From positions 1,962,501-2,026,500 of the forward strand of contig NZ_FMHZ01000002.1 in the NCBI RefSeq assembly GCF_900090315.1: DNA of 64,000 bases, written 5' to 3'. Below, piece by piece: positions 16,369-24,496 of the stretch (within the stretch, counting starts at the first letter, position 1; every line of letters begins with the position of its first letter). The position numbers and the translations under genes are program-made. A model generated the notes under the pieces. That model was not told the DNA's origin. It saw only the letters and a program-made list of their open reading frames with translations, and searched no databases. Source of the DNA: Micromonospora citrea. Its GTDB lineage: Bacteria; Actinomycetota; Actinomycetes; Mycobacteriales; Micromonosporaceae.

Positions 16369-16850
16369 GGCACACCTCCGTCGGTCGTCGGCGCCCCCGC
16401 CAGCGCCCTGGTCAGCACCGCCGGCAGATCCGGCGGATAGTAGCGCTCGTCGGTGGCGGCCAGCTCGTCCATCCGCCACCAGCGGTGGGCGGCGACGCTG
16501 GCCCGCTCGACCTCGCTGAAGCCGGTGGTGTCCACCTCGTGCCCGCTCACCCGCACCAGGAAGAACTCCTGCTCCTGCCGGTACCAGACGCCGTCGAACG
16601 GATACTCGGTCACGTCGCGGTGCACCGGCGCGCCGAACGCCGGGACCGGCAGCCGCAGCCCGGTCTCCTCGGCCAGTTCCCGCGCCGCGCACTCGGCATA
16701 CGTCTCGCCCGGGTCCAGCCCTCCGCCCGGGGTGAACCACCAGCGACCGTCCTCGGGACGGGCCGGGTCGAAGCCGCTGAACAGCAGCACCCGACCCGCC
16801 GCGTCGACGAGCAGGACGCGCGCCGCGCGCCGAGGGGTGTAGTCGGTCAC
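16362..16850 (-). CDS. NUDIX hydrolase
   Basis: NUDIX enzymes cleave nucleoside diphosphates linked to another moiety. The 162-aa protein has a complete Nudix box, GGGLDPG followed by ETYAECAARELAEETGL, with the REL-EE catalytic core. It resembles 8-oxo-dGTP or generic NTP hydrolases, but the substrate cannot be predicted. The GTG at 16850 was chosen because a CAGGCT box lies 6 nt upstream; an in-frame GTG-type start 12 codons earlier is possible. It sits between lepB and rnhB on the same strand. Confidence 0.9.
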   Translation of the reverse strand: MTDYTPRRAARVLLVDAAGRVLLFSGFDPARPEDGRWWFTPGGGLDPGETYAECAARELAEETGLRLPVPAFGAPVHRDVTEYPFDGVWYRQEQEFFLVRVSGHEVDTTGFSEVERASVAAHRWWRMDELAATDERYYPPDLPAVLTRALAGAPTTDGGVPC

Positions 16851-16856
16851 CGCACC

Positions 16857-16862
16857 AGCCTG
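16857..16862 (-). promoter_or_regulatory. CAGGCT -10 box, leaderless NUDIX start
   Basis: On the minus strand CAGGCT is followed after 6 nt by the GTG at 16850. It would give the NUDIX-rnhB-DUF2469 genes a promoter of their own inside the lepB cluster. Confidence 0.4.
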
Positions 16863-16898
16863 CCAGACGCCGCCGACAACGCCCACGCCCGGCGGCCC

Positions 16899-17519
16899 CT
16901 ACGGCTCGGGGATCCCCTCGAACTCCTTGGGCACGCTCAGCCAGGTGGCGCGGTTGACCGGCCAGAACACGGTGAACGCCCGCCCGACGACCTCGTCCTC
17001 GGGGATGGTGGCCGCGTTGATGTCCTGCCCGGACTGCTGCCAGTGCTCCAGCGAGTCGCCCGACGCCTCCCGGTGGTCGCCCATCACCCAGAGCCGGCCC
17101 TTCGGGACGGTGATGTCGAACTCCTCGGCCGTCTTGTCGCCGGGGAAGATGTACGGCTCGTCCAGCGGCTTGCCGTTGATCACCAGCCGCTCCTGCGGGT
17201 CGCAGCAGACCACGTGGTCGCCGCCGACGCCGATGACCCGCTTGATGAAGTCCTCTCCGTCGGGGTTGCTGCTCCACTCCAGGGGCGCCTTGAAGACGAT
17301 GACCTCGCCCCGGTGCGGCGACCGGAAGTCGTATACCAGCTTGTTGACCAGCACCCGATCGTCGATCTGGAGAGTGTTCTCCATGGACGGGGAGGGGATG
17401 AAGAAGGTCTGCAGCACGAAGGCGCGCACCAGCACCGCGACCAGGATCGCCACGCCCAGGAGGATGGGCAGCTCCTTCCAGAAGGAACTGCGCGGCTTGT
17501 CGGTCTGCTCGTCAATCAC
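16899..17519 (-). CDS. lepB: Signal peptidase I (second copy in the tandem)
   Basis: Type I signal peptidase removes signal peptides from exported proteins at the outer face of the membrane. The 206-aa protein has one N-terminal membrane helix (about 15-40), the catalytic Ser45 in PSPSMENTL, and the general base Lys93 in DFIKRVIGVGGD, plus MGDHR near the C-terminus. The GTG start overlaps the stop of the upstream, larger signal peptidase gene (GTGA), so both are translated together. The two paralogues differ in length and tail, which suggests different substrate ranges. Confidence 0.95.
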   Translation of the reverse strand: MIDEQTDKPRSSFWKELPILLGVAILVAVLVRAFVLQTFFIPSPSMENTLQIDDRVLVNKLVYDFRSPHRGEVIVFKAPLEWSSNPDGEDFIKRVIGVGGDHVVCCDPQERLVINGKPLDEPYIFPGDKTAEEFDITVPKGRLWVMGDHREASGDSLEHWQQSGQDINAATIPEDEVVGRAFTVFWPVNRATWLSVPKEFEGIPEP

Positions 17520-18400
17520 GGAAGGAGCCTACGTTGCCGGGCCGGACGCCACCGTCCGGAACGCGCGAGAACGCCCAGCGCGGCCGCGACCGGCAGGAGG
17601 AGCACCACGCCGCCGCCGGGTGTGGCACGGACGGGGGGCGGGGCCCCCGTGGAGGCGGCCGGCGGATCGGCGACGTCGTCGAAGGTGGCCGGCACCGACA
17701 GCGCGCTCCACCGCGACGACGGCCAGACCACCGTGAAGGCGCGCCCCACCACGTTGTCGATGGGCACCGCCCCCTGGCAGCGCGCGTCCTGCGAGACCAG
17801 CCGGTGGTCGCCCATCACGAAGATCTGGCCGGGCGGGACGATGACCTCCGCGAAGCGCCGGGACCGGCACTCGTCGGGGTTGGGCGGGACGTCGAGCGGC
17901 GAGTCCCGGATCACGTACGACGACTCGTCGAGCGGCGTGCCGTTGACCAGCACCCGCCCCTGGGCGTCGCAGCACCTCACCCGGTCGCCGGGCAGCGCGA
18001 TGACCCGCTTGATGAAGTCCTTCTCGCCGGGGCGGCTGACCCCGACCAGGTCGCCGACCGTCCGGCTGAGCTTGCCCACGAACCCGGCTTCCGGCTCCTC
18101 GTCGACCTGCGGAGCCCACCGGTCGGTGCCCCGGAAGACGACCACCTCGCCCCGCACCGGGTCACGAACGTCGTAGACGACCTTGTTGACCAGGACCCGG
18201 TCGCCGACGAGGAGGGTGTCCTCCATCGAGCCGGAGGGGATGAAGAACGCCTGGAGCAGGAAGGTGCGGATCAGCACCGCGAGGCAGAACGCGACGACCA
18301 GCAGCAGCGGCAGCTCCTGCCAGAGCGGCATCTGCCGGCGGGGCCGCCGCGCGCGTCGGCGCCACGGGTCGACGGCGCCGTCCTCGTCCAGCGTCTGCAC
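17516..18400 (-). CDS. lepB: Signal peptidase I with C-terminal membrane segment
   Basis: This larger paralogue (294 aa) has an N-terminal helix (about 28-52), Ser58 in PSGSMEDTLL, Lys131 in DFIKRVIALPGD, and MGDHR. After the catalytic domain comes a Pro-rich linker and a second hydrophobic segment (VVLLLPVAAALGVLA), so both ends may be anchored. The GTG at 18400 was chosen because GGAGAG precedes it by 6 nt; an ATG at 18430 in the same frame is an alternative. It is the first gene after the rplS terminator. Confidence 0.93.
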   Translation of the reverse strand: MQTLDEDGAVDPWRRRARRPRRQMPLWQELPLLLVVAFCLAVLIRTFLLQAFFIPSGSMEDTLLVGDRVLVNKVVYDVRDPVRGEVVVFRGTDRWAPQVDEEPEAGFVGKLSRTVGDLVGVSRPGEKDFIKRVIALPGDRVRCCDAQGRVLVNGTPLDESSYVIRDSPLDVPPNPDECRSRRFAEVIVPPGQIFVMGDHRLVSQDARCQGAVPIDNVVGRAFTVVWPSSRWSALSVPATFDDVADPPAASTGAPPPVRATPGGGVVLLLPVAAALGVLARSGRWRPARQRRLLP

Positions 18401-18430
18401 CACGCACTCTCCGGTCAGCAGATGAGACAA

Positions 18431-18470
18431 CTACCGCCCGGGAGCCTCGTCGAGGCCCCCCGGGCGGTAG
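18431..18470 (-). terminator. Terminator after rplS
   Basis: CTACCGCCCGGG at 18431-18442 pairs perfectly with CCCGGGCGGTAG at 18459-18470 (12 bp), with a second small stem inside the loop (GCCT with AGGC). On the minus strand it is followed by TTGTCTC. It separates the rpsP-to-rplS genes from the signal peptidase cluster. Confidence 0.8.
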
Positions 18471-18587
18471 TGGACGTCTCCCGGCCCCGAGGGGCGGGAC
18501 GCCGGCCGGCTGCGCCCGTACGACCAGGGTAGTGCGGTCCGGCCGGTACGACACACGCGCAGCTCAGGCGGCGTGGCGAGCGAGAGG

Positions 18588-18944
18588 TCAGCTCGGCTGC
18601 TTCTCGCGCTTCTCCTTGATCTTGGCCTTCTTGCCCCGCAGCTCACGCAGGTAGTAGAGCTTGGCGCGGCGGACGTCACCGCGGGTCACGACCTCGATCC
18701 GGTCGATGGCCGGGCTGTTGATCGGGTAGGTGCGCTCGACACCGACGCCGAAGCTGATCTTGCGGACCGAGAAGGTCTCGCGCAGACCGTCACCCTGGCG
18801 GCGGATGACGACGCCCTGGAAGATCTGGACACGGGACCGGTTGCCCTCGACGACCCGGGCGTGCACCTTGACGGTGTCACCGGCACGGAAGTCGGGGAGG
18901 TCGGTGCGCTTCGACTGGGCGTCAAGGGCGTCCAGGATGTTCAT
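18588..18944 (-). CDS. rplS: 50S ribosomal protein L19
   Basis: L19 sits at the interface of the large and small ribosomal subunits. The 118-aa product starts [17 protein letters not shown] and carries [26 protein letters not shown] ([14 protein letters not shown]) and [17 protein letters not shown], all L19 signatures, and ends in a Lys-rich tail. The ATG at 18944 has GAGGA upstream and was chosen over a longer open frame. It is 142 bp after trmD, in the usual rpsP-rimM-trmD-rplS order. Confidence 0.98.
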   Translation of the reverse strand: MNILDALDAQSKRTDLPDFRAGDTVKVHARVVEGNRSRVQIFQGVVIRRQGDGLRETFSVRKISFGVGVERTYPINSPAIDRIEVVTRGDVRRAKLYYLRELRGKKAKIKEKREKQPS

Positions 18945-19086
18945 CGCTGCGTCCTCGTGAGGCTCACGGCGCACCGTCAGTCGGTGCGCGGGTGGGTGAT
19001 TCTGATCCCCGGGTGGCGGTCGGCGACCCGACCCCGGTCGAGGATCCTCGCAGCCGACCGCGGCGCGGCCGGTTGCGGCAACCCCC

Positions 19087-19860
19087 CTACTTTGCCACAT
19101 CCCCCGGCCGCACCTGAAATCCGGCCCGGTCCAGCGCCGCGACGTCCCGTTCGTCCAGGCGCTGCGGGTCGAGCGCGGCGAGCATGTCCGGACGGCGCAG
19201 GGCGGTGCGGGTCAGCGCCTCGTCCCGCCGCCAGCGGGCGATCCGGCCGTGGTCGCCGGAGCGGAGCACCTCCGGCACGTCCAGCCCGCGCCAGCTGGCC
19301 GGCTTCGTGTACATCGGCGCCTCCAGCAGCCCGTGGGCGTGCGACTCCTCGTCCAGGGAGCCCGCGTTGCCGAGCACCCCGGGCAGCAGCCGGGTGACCG
19401 CCTCCAGGATCACCAGGACGGCGACCTCGCCACCGAAGAGGACGTAGTCGCCGAGGGAGACCTCGGTCACCGGCATCCGGGTGGCGGCGTGGTCGAGCAC
19501 CCGCTGGTCGATGCCCTCGTAGCGGCCGCAGGCGAAGAGCAGGTGCGGCTCGGCGGCCAGCTCGTGCGCCATCGCCTGGGTGAAGGGGGCACCGGTCGGC
19601 GCGGGCACCACCAGCCGGGGCGGGGCCGCCTCCGCCGGGGCGAGCGCGTCGAGCGCCTCGCCCCACGGCTCGGGCCGCATCACCATGCCGGGCCCGCCGC
19701 CGTAGGGCGTGTCGTCGACCGTGCGGTGCACGTCGTGGGTCCAGGCTCGCAGATCGTGTACGGCCAGCCGCAGCGTGCCGTTCGACCGCGCCTTGCCGAT
19801 CAACGACAGGTCCAGCGGGGCGAAGTACTCCGGGAAGATCGACACGATGTCGACGCGCAT
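19087..19860 (-). CDS. trmD: tRNA (guanine-37-N1)-methyltransferase
   Basis: TrmD methylates G37 next to the anticodon and prevents +1 frameshifting; it is a trefoil-knot SPOUT enzyme and works as a dimer. The 257 residues start [13 protein letters not shown], contain [13 protein letters not shown], the knot motif [11 protein letters not shown] (about 111-121) and [11 protein letters not shown] (about 134-144), and the C-terminal helical domain. The ATG at 19860 lies 20 bp after rimM, so the two are one operon. Confidence 0.97.
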   Translation of the reverse strand: MRVDIVSIFPEYFAPLDLSLIGKARSNGTLRLAVHDLRAWTHDVHRTVDDTPYGGGPGMVMRPEPWGEALDALAPAEAAPPRLVVPAPTGAPFTQAMAHELAAEPHLLFACGRYEGIDQRVLDHAATRMPVTEVSLGDYVLFGGEVAVLVILEAVTRLLPGVLGNAGSLDEESHAHGLLEAPMYTKPASWRGLDVPEVLRSGDHGRIARWRRDEALTRTALRRPDMLAALDPQRLDERDVAALDRAGFQVRPGDVAK

Positions 19861-19880
19861 GCGGGGGTGCTCCAGCGGCT

Positions 19881-20528
19881 CTACAGGTCGAGCAGACCGG
19901 CCGGCGGGTCGACGACGACGCGACCGCCGGCGAGGTCAACCTCGGGGACGATCGCCTTGACGAACGGGATGAGTGCGGTGCGGCCCTCGGGCCGGCGCAG
20001 CACCAGCAGGTCGGAGGCGGGGGCGTGGTCGATCCGGGCCACCTCGCCCAGCCGCTCGCCGGCCGGGGTGACCACGGCCAGCCCGACGAGCTGGTGGTCG
20101 TGGAACTCCTCCGGGTCCTCCGGCGGGGCGACGTCGGCGCTGTCGACCGCCAGCAGCGTGCCGCGCAGCGCCTCGGCGACGTCCCGGTCCGCGACGCCCT
20201 CGAACGCGACCAGCAGCCGCCCCTGGTGCCAGCGGGCAGCCTCCACGGTCAGCTCGGCGGGCACCCGGAAGGGCTCGCCGTGCCCGGGCTGCGGCGACGC
20301 TCCCGGCTCGACGCGCGGCCCGCGACCGCCGGGCGCGGCCGGGGGCACCGCCCCCGGCATGGTGCGCAGCACGCCACCGCTGGGCGCGGCCGGGGGCACC
20401 GCCCCCGGCATGGTGCACAGCACCATGCCGGGGGCGAAGCGCGCCTCGGGCTCGTCGGTCCGCACCTCCACGGTGACCTCACCGCGGATGCCGTGCGGCT
20501 TGCCGATCCTGCCGACGATGAGCTGCAT
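19881..20528 (-). CDS. rimM: 16S rRNA processing protein RimM with a repeat insertion
   Basis: RimM binds S19 and aids maturation of the 30S subunit head. The 215-aa product is about 35-45 residues longer than typical. The N-terminal RimM domain starts [20 protein letters not shown], and the PRC-barrel domain (about 115-215) contains HDHQLVGL and ALIPFV. Between residues about 30 and 85 is a Pro/Ala/Gly-rich insertion with two 17-residue repeats ([17 protein letters not shown] and a near copy), encoded by a 51-bp tandem duplication. The ATG overlaps the khpA stop (ATGA). Confidence 0.93.
   Translation of the reverse strand: MQLIVGRIGKPHGIRGEVTVEVRTDEPEARFAPGMVLCTMPGAVPPAAPSGGVLRTMPGAVPPAAPGGRGPRVEPGASPQPGHGEPFRVPAELTVEAARWHQGRLLVAFEGVADRDVAEALRGTLLAVDSADVAPPEDPEEFHDHQLVGLAVVTPAGERLGEVARIDHAPASDLLVLRRPEGRTALIPFVKAIVPEVDLAGGRVVVDPPAGLLDL
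20331..20432 (-). repeat. 51-bp coding tandem duplication inside rimM
   Basis: Units at 20331-20381 and 20382-20432 share GGGCGCGGCCGGGGGCACCG and the following bases. Each contains a perfect 9-bp inverted repeat GCCGGGGGC/GCCCCCGGC with a 3-nt loop (20338-20358 and 20389-20409), which may have promoted slippage. Confidence 0.85.
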
Positions 20529-20761
20529 CAGTACGAGTCGACGATGTCGACGCGCACGCCGCGCCCGCCGATGGAGCCGATCACCTGGCGCAGCGCCTTG
20601 GCGGTCCGGCCGGACCGCCCGATCACCGTGCCGAGGTCCTCCGGGTGCACGCGGACTTCCAGCCGCTTGCCCCGACGGTTGTCGACCAGCCGGACGCGCA
20701 CGTCATCGGGGTGGTCGACGATGCCCTTGACCAGGTGCTCCAGCGCCGGACGCAGTGCCAT
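20528..20761 (-). CDS. khpA: KH-domain RNA-binding protein KhpA
   Basis: KhpA is a small RNA-binding protein, a partner of KhpB (Jag/EloR) in other Gram-positive bacteria. The 77-aa product is a single KH domain with the GxxG loop GRSG at 48-51 (DLGTVIGRSGRTAKALRQVI). The ATG at 20761 lies one base after the rpsP stop, and the stop overlaps the rimM start, so rpsP-khpA-rimM are tightly coupled. Confidence 0.95.
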   Translation of the reverse strand: MALRPALEHLVKGIVDHPDDVRVRLVDNRRGKRLEVRVHPEDLGTVIGRSGRTAKALRQVIGSIGGRGVRVDIVDSY

Positions 20762-20762
20762 G

Positions 20763-21221
20763 TCAGGCCTGCTCGCCGGAGTCCGCACCGGCCTGCTCCT
20801 CGGTCTTCGGCGCCTCCTCGGCGGCCGGAGCCTCGGTCTTGGCGGCCTTCTTGGCCGGCTTGGCCGGGGTCTCGGCCAGGCCGGCGGCGGCCTTCGCCTC
20901 GGCCTCGTAGGCCGCGGTGCGGTCGACCCGCTCCGGGGCGACCTTCAGCGGCGGCGGGGCCGGCAGGCCCTTGAACTTCTGCCAGTCACCGGTCAGCTCC
21001 AGCAGCCGCTGCACCGCCTCGCTCGGCTGGGCGCCGACGGACAGCCAGTACTGGACCCGGTCCGACTTGACCTCGATCACCGAAGGGTCTTCCTTCGGCT
21101 GGTAGATCCCGACGAACTCGATCGCCCGGCCGTCGCGCTTGGTGCGCGAGTCGGCGACGACGATGCGGTACTGCGGGTTGCGGATCTTGCCCATCCGCAG
21201 GAGCCGGATCTTTACGGCCAC
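20763..21221 (-). CDS. rpsP: 30S ribosomal protein S16
   Basis: S16 is an early assembly protein of the small ribosomal subunit. The first 85 residues are the conserved domain ([32 protein letters not shown]). About 65 additional residues form an Ala/Lys/Glu-rich tail, a common extension in actinobacteria, bringing the length to 152 aa. The ATG at 21221 follows GGAGCG-like purines. It begins the rpsP-khpA-rimM-trmD operon; the 246-bp upstream gap should contain the promoter, though I see no clear -35/-10 pair. Confidence 0.97.
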   Translation of the reverse strand: MAVKIRLLRMGKIRNPQYRIVVADSRTKRDGRAIEFVGIYQPKEDPSVIEVKSDRVQYWLSVGAQPSEAVQRLLELTGDWQKFKGLPAPPPLKVAPERVDRTAAYEAEAKAAAGLAETPAKPAKKAAKTEAPAAEEAPKTEEQAGADSGEQA

Positions 21222-21467
21222 AGTTGTTTCGCTCCTGTTGCGATCTCACCAGCCCGACGAGGGCGGTGCACGGGTGAGCGCCGACCGGCACAGTGGGGTT
21301 GGGCCGGAGACTGCTCGGTGGACTGGCGACGTGCCCGGGTTAGAGGGCGCCGGGCACACGCCGGATACCAGCCAGCCATTCTGCCAGATCCGGCCCGGAT
21401 CTCTCACACCGGACCGCCCGGGGTCACCCACCCGTCGGCGGAAGTGACCGGAAACACACCCGCCGGG

Positions 21468-22115
21468 TCAGCGCGCCGGAGGGCGGTCCCAGCCCGGCGG
21501 AAGCTCCTCGGGGACGGTCCACTCCGCCGGCGGGACGAAGTCGCACCAGGTGCCGTCGAAGGGAAACTCGCCCGCCTCGGCCAGTGCGATCACCCGCTTG
21601 CCCTCGGCCCGGACCGCGTCCGGGTCGGGGACCCAGTAGTGCTCGGGGAAGGCGAGCCGCTCGGCGAACTCGTCCTCGTCCTTCCACTCCCAGCCACGAT
21701 CGGGCCGGACGACCACGTCGAGGTCCTGGTCGGTCATGTCGACCCCGGCGAGCCGGCCGTCGTCCCAGCGCACGCCGGGCTCCTCCAGGTTGACGTACCA
21801 GGTGGCGAAGCGGTCGTGCGCGTCGCGGAACCACCAGACCGAGTGGGCCGCCCCGGCGGGCAGGAACTTCAGCACCGACGGGCCGTGCCACCGGCCCGGG
21901 GCGAGACGGTAGGACGAGCAGACCCACTCGGCGAACGGGACCGACCGCATGCCCGCCCCGGCCTCGGTGACCTCGGCCGCGACCGGCGCGTCGCGGGGCA
22001 CCCAGAGCAGCAGGCCCCGCTCGTCGTCGCTGACCACCCGGGCGGTGCGGACCCAGCCGATCCGGCCCCGACGCACGTTGCGGTGGACGATCAACCGCCC
22101 CGGTTCGAACCTCAC
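21468..22115 (-). CDS. DUF402 family protein (nucleotide phosphatase-like)
   Basis: DUF402 proteins include nucleoside tri-/diphosphatases and FomD, which releases CMP from a cytidylyl phosphonate. This 215-aa member has the barrel core YRLAPGRWHGPSVLKFLP, WWFRDAHDRFATWYVNLEEP and the acidic VDMTDQDLDVVV followed by WKDEDEF, which supply the usual metal-binding Asp and Glu residues. The natural substrate is unknown. The ATG at 22115 is likely because the first conserved block follows at once. It sits alone between rpsP and proS. Confidence 0.85.
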   Translation of the reverse strand: MRFEPGRLIVHRNVRRGRIGWVRTARVVSDDERGLLLWVPRDAPVAAEVTEAGAGMRSVPFAEWVCSSYRLAPGRWHGPSVLKFLPAGAAHSVWWFRDAHDRFATWYVNLEEPGVRWDDGRLAGVDMTDQDLDVVVRPDRGWEWKDEDEFAERLAFPEHYWVPDPDAVRAEGKRVIALAEAGEFPFDGTWCDFVPPAEWTVPEELPPGWDRPPAR

Positions 22116-22219
22116 GTGCCGACCCTACCGCTGCCCGCCCCGCGGGCCCGTCCGCCCGGACCGGGTGCGGGAAAGGGGCCCTTCACGGGTGTGGCGGTGC
22201 CCCTCCCCGCGCACCGCAC

Positions 22220-23626
22220 TCAGTAGGCGCGGGCCAGGATGGCGACGAGGTCCGGCTCGTCCTCGGAGTCGGGCACCGAGCCGTCGGCGCGCAGCAGGCA
22301 GCGCACGGTGACGCCCTGGCCGTTCGCCTCCGCCTCGCCCTGGGCGCCGACCGCCGACCACGGCACCATGGCCCAGCCGGTGGCCGCCGCCTCGATCGCC
22401 TCGGCCAGGGTCGACACCTCGACGGTGCGGGAGCGGCGGTGGGCCAGGGCCTGGTCGTGCAGCGCGCGCTGGTCGGCGTCGAGGGCGGCCAGCACGGCGG
22501 CGACCACGTCGGTTACCGGCGTCGGGGACTTCGAGCCGTCCGTGCGCCGGACCACGACCGCGTTGCCGGCGGCCAGGTCGCGGGGGCCGACCTCGACGCG
22601 TACGGGATAGCCGCGCAGCTCGGCGTCGACGGCCCGGCGGCCGAACGGGGTGTCGGTGCGGTCGTCGAGCGCGACCCGGACGCCGGCGTCGCGCAGGCCG
22701 TCGCGCAGCTTGGCCGCCGCCTCGCCGACGCCCTCGCCGTCCTTGACCACCATGACGTACGCCTGCACCGGCGCCAGCTTCGGCGGCACCCGCAGGCCGT
22801 TGTCGTCGCCGTGGCACATGATCAGGCCGCCGAGCATGCGGGTGGAGGTGCCCCAGGAGGTCGTCCAGGCGTGCTCCCGGCCGCCCTCGGCCGACGAGTA
22901 GCTGATGTCGAACGCCTTGGCGAAGTTCTGCCCCAGCTCGTGGCTGGTGCCGAGCTGGAGGGCCTTGCCGTCGCCCATCATGCCTTCGCAGGTGTAGGTG
23001 GCGGTGGCGCCGGCGAAGCGCTCCCGGGCCGTCTTCAGGCCGACGACCACCGGGATGCCCAGCACGTTGACCATCAGGTCCTCGTACGCCTCGTGCAGGA
23101 TCCGCCGGGCGTAGGCCCGCGCGTCGGAGCGGGTCGCGTGCGCGGTGTGCCCCTCCTGCCAGAGGAACTCGCTGGTGCGCAGGAAGACCCGGGGGCGCAG
23201 CTCCCAGCGGACCACGTTGGCCCACTGGTTGAGCAGCAGCGGCAGGTCCCGGTAGGAGTCGATCCACTTGGCCATGAACTCGCCGATGACGGTCTCGCTG
23301 GTGGGGCGCACCACCACCGGCTCGGCGAGCTGCTTGCCGCCGCCGTGGGTGACCACCGCGAGTTCCGGCGAGAAGCCCTCGACGTGCTCCGCCTCGCGCT
23401 TGAGGTAGCTCTCGGGGATGAAGAGCGGGAAGTACGCGTTCTCCGCGCCCGCCGCCTTGATCCGGGCGTCCATCTCGGCCTGCATCCGCTCCCAGATGGC
23501 GTAGCCGGCCGGTCGGATGACCATGGTCCCCCGGACCGGGCCGTTGTCGGCCAGCTTCGCCTTGGCGATCAGGTCCTGGTACCAGCGGGGAAAGTCCTCC
23601 GCACGGGGAGTGAGCACGCGTGCCAT
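22220..23626 (-). CDS. proS: Prolyl-tRNA synthetase, short (type 3) form
   Basis: This class II synthetase charges tRNA-Pro. The 468-aa length, the lack of a bacterial editing insertion and the C-terminal extension place it in the archaeal/eukaryotic-like ProS type. Motifs seen are RGTMVIRPAGYAIWE (motif 1), VVRPTSETVIGEFM, VFLRTSEFLWQEGHTAH (motif 2) and TSWGTSTRMLGGLIMCHGDD (motif 3), then the anticodon-binding domain (about 275-385). The ATG at 23626 is preceded by no strong site. It is divergent from a tetR gene; no T-box leader is visible upstream. Confidence 0.96.
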   Translation of the reverse strand: MARVLTPRAEDFPRWYQDLIAKAKLADNGPVRGTMVIRPAGYAIWERMQAEMDARIKAAGAENAYFPLFIPESYLKREAEHVEGFSPELAVVTHGGGKQLAEPVVVRPTSETVIGEFMAKWIDSYRDLPLLLNQWANVVRWELRPRVFLRTSEFLWQEGHTAHATRSDARAYARRILHEAYEDLMVNVLGIPVVVGLKTARERFAGATATYTCEGMMGDGKALQLGTSHELGQNFAKAFDISYSSAEGGREHAWTTSWGTSTRMLGGLIMCHGDDNGLRVPPKLAPVQAYVMVVKDGEGVGEAAAKLRDGLRDAGVRVALDDRTDTPFGRRAVDAELRGYPVRVEVGPRDLAAGNAVVVRRTDGSKSPTPVTDVVAAVLAALDADQRALHDQALAHRRSRTVEVSTLAEAIEAAATGWAMVPWSAVGAQGEAEANGQGVTVRCLLRADGSVPDSEDEPDLVAILARAY

Positions 23627-23716
23627 GACCGCACATCCTATGCGTCGGCCGGCGGGACGGCGCCATCGGGCGCGGCGTCACCGGTGTCCGCCCGTGACGG
23701 CCGGCACGACGGGCCG

Positions 23717-23722
23717 TAGGAT
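23717..23722 (+). promoter_or_regulatory. TAGGAT -10 box upstream of tetR
   Basis: TAGGAT is followed after 9 nt by the ATG at 23732. No Shine-Dalgarno sequence lies between, so a leaderless or nearly leaderless transcript is likely. Confidence 0.4.
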
Positions 23723-23731
23723 TCGGCCACC

Positions 23732-24337
23732 ATGGCTGAGGTGAGGGACGGCACCCGCTCGCGGGAGGCGATCGTCGAGGCCGCCCGGGCGTTGACCATC
23801 GCGAGCGGCTGGGACGGCGTCCGGATGGGTGCCGTCGCGCGCGCGGCCGGAGTGAGCCGGCAGACGGTCTACAACGAGTTCGGCACCAAGGCGGGGCTGG
23901 CCGAGGCGCTCGCCCGGCGGGAGATCGACCGCTTCGTCGGCGACGTGCGCTCCCTCCTGCACGCGCACGGCGACGACGTCCGGGCCGCCGCGCACGCGAC
24001 CATCTCGCACACCCTCCGGCAGGCGGCCGGCGATCCGCTGATCAAGGCGGTCCTGACCAGCACCCGGGGCGGCTCGGACGAGCTGCTGCCCTATCTGACC
24101 ACCCGCCAGGAGCTGGTGCTGACGGAGGCCACGGACGCCCTGCTGGAGTGGGCCGGCCGCGTGCTGCCGGGCGCCGACCGGGCCGCCGTCGCCTTCGCCA
24201 CGGACTCCGTCGTCCGCCTGGTGATCAGCCACATCGTCCTGCCCGGCGCCCCGGTCGAGCAGACCGCCACGGCCCTGGCCGACCTCGCCGTCCACCTCCT
24301 CGTGCACGCGGTCACCCAGGGCACCGGCAGCTACTGA
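23732..24337 (+). CDS. TetR family transcriptional regulator
   Basis: The 201-aa product has a TetR-type helix-turn-helix at about 10-55: REAIVEAARALTIASGWDGV, then MGAVARAAGVSRQTVYNEFG, with the recognition helix ending in TVYNEF. The C-terminal ligand and dimer domain is helical (about 60-195) and its ligand is unknown. It is divergent from proS and convergent with an amidohydrolase gene. Which genes it controls cannot be read from the window; I see no clear operator in the 105-bp upstream gap. Confidence 0.92.
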   Translation: MAEVRDGTRSREAIVEAARALTIASGWDGVRMGAVARAAGVSRQTVYNEFGTKAGLAEALARREIDRFVGDVRSLLHAHGDDVRAAAHATISHTLRQAAGDPLIKAVLTSTRGGSDELLPYLTTRQELVLTEATDALLEWAGRVLPGADRAAVAFATDSVVRLVISHIVLPGAPVEQTATALADLAVHLLVHAVTQGTGSY

Positions 24338-24496
24338 CGGCGCGGGCGGGTCGCGGAGCGGTCGCCACGCGGGGCCACCGGCCGGCGGCGGCGTCCCCGG
24401 CGCGACGCCCCGAGGGCGGTCGGCGGGTCTGGCCGCCGGGCACTCCCACACCCGGCGCCTCCGACAGGACGACCCCGCCGGGGCGGGCCCGGCCGG

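Noticed and set aside
22166..22190. GGGAAAGGGGCCCTTCAC near the end of proS, resembling a family-wide GGGGCCCTT intergenic motif
   Set aside because: It is a single short copy with weak symmetry, not enough to call a repeat family member or terminator.
23627..23731. T-box leader for proS
   Set aside because: The gap to the divergent tetR gene is only 105 bp and lacks the T-box core sequence.
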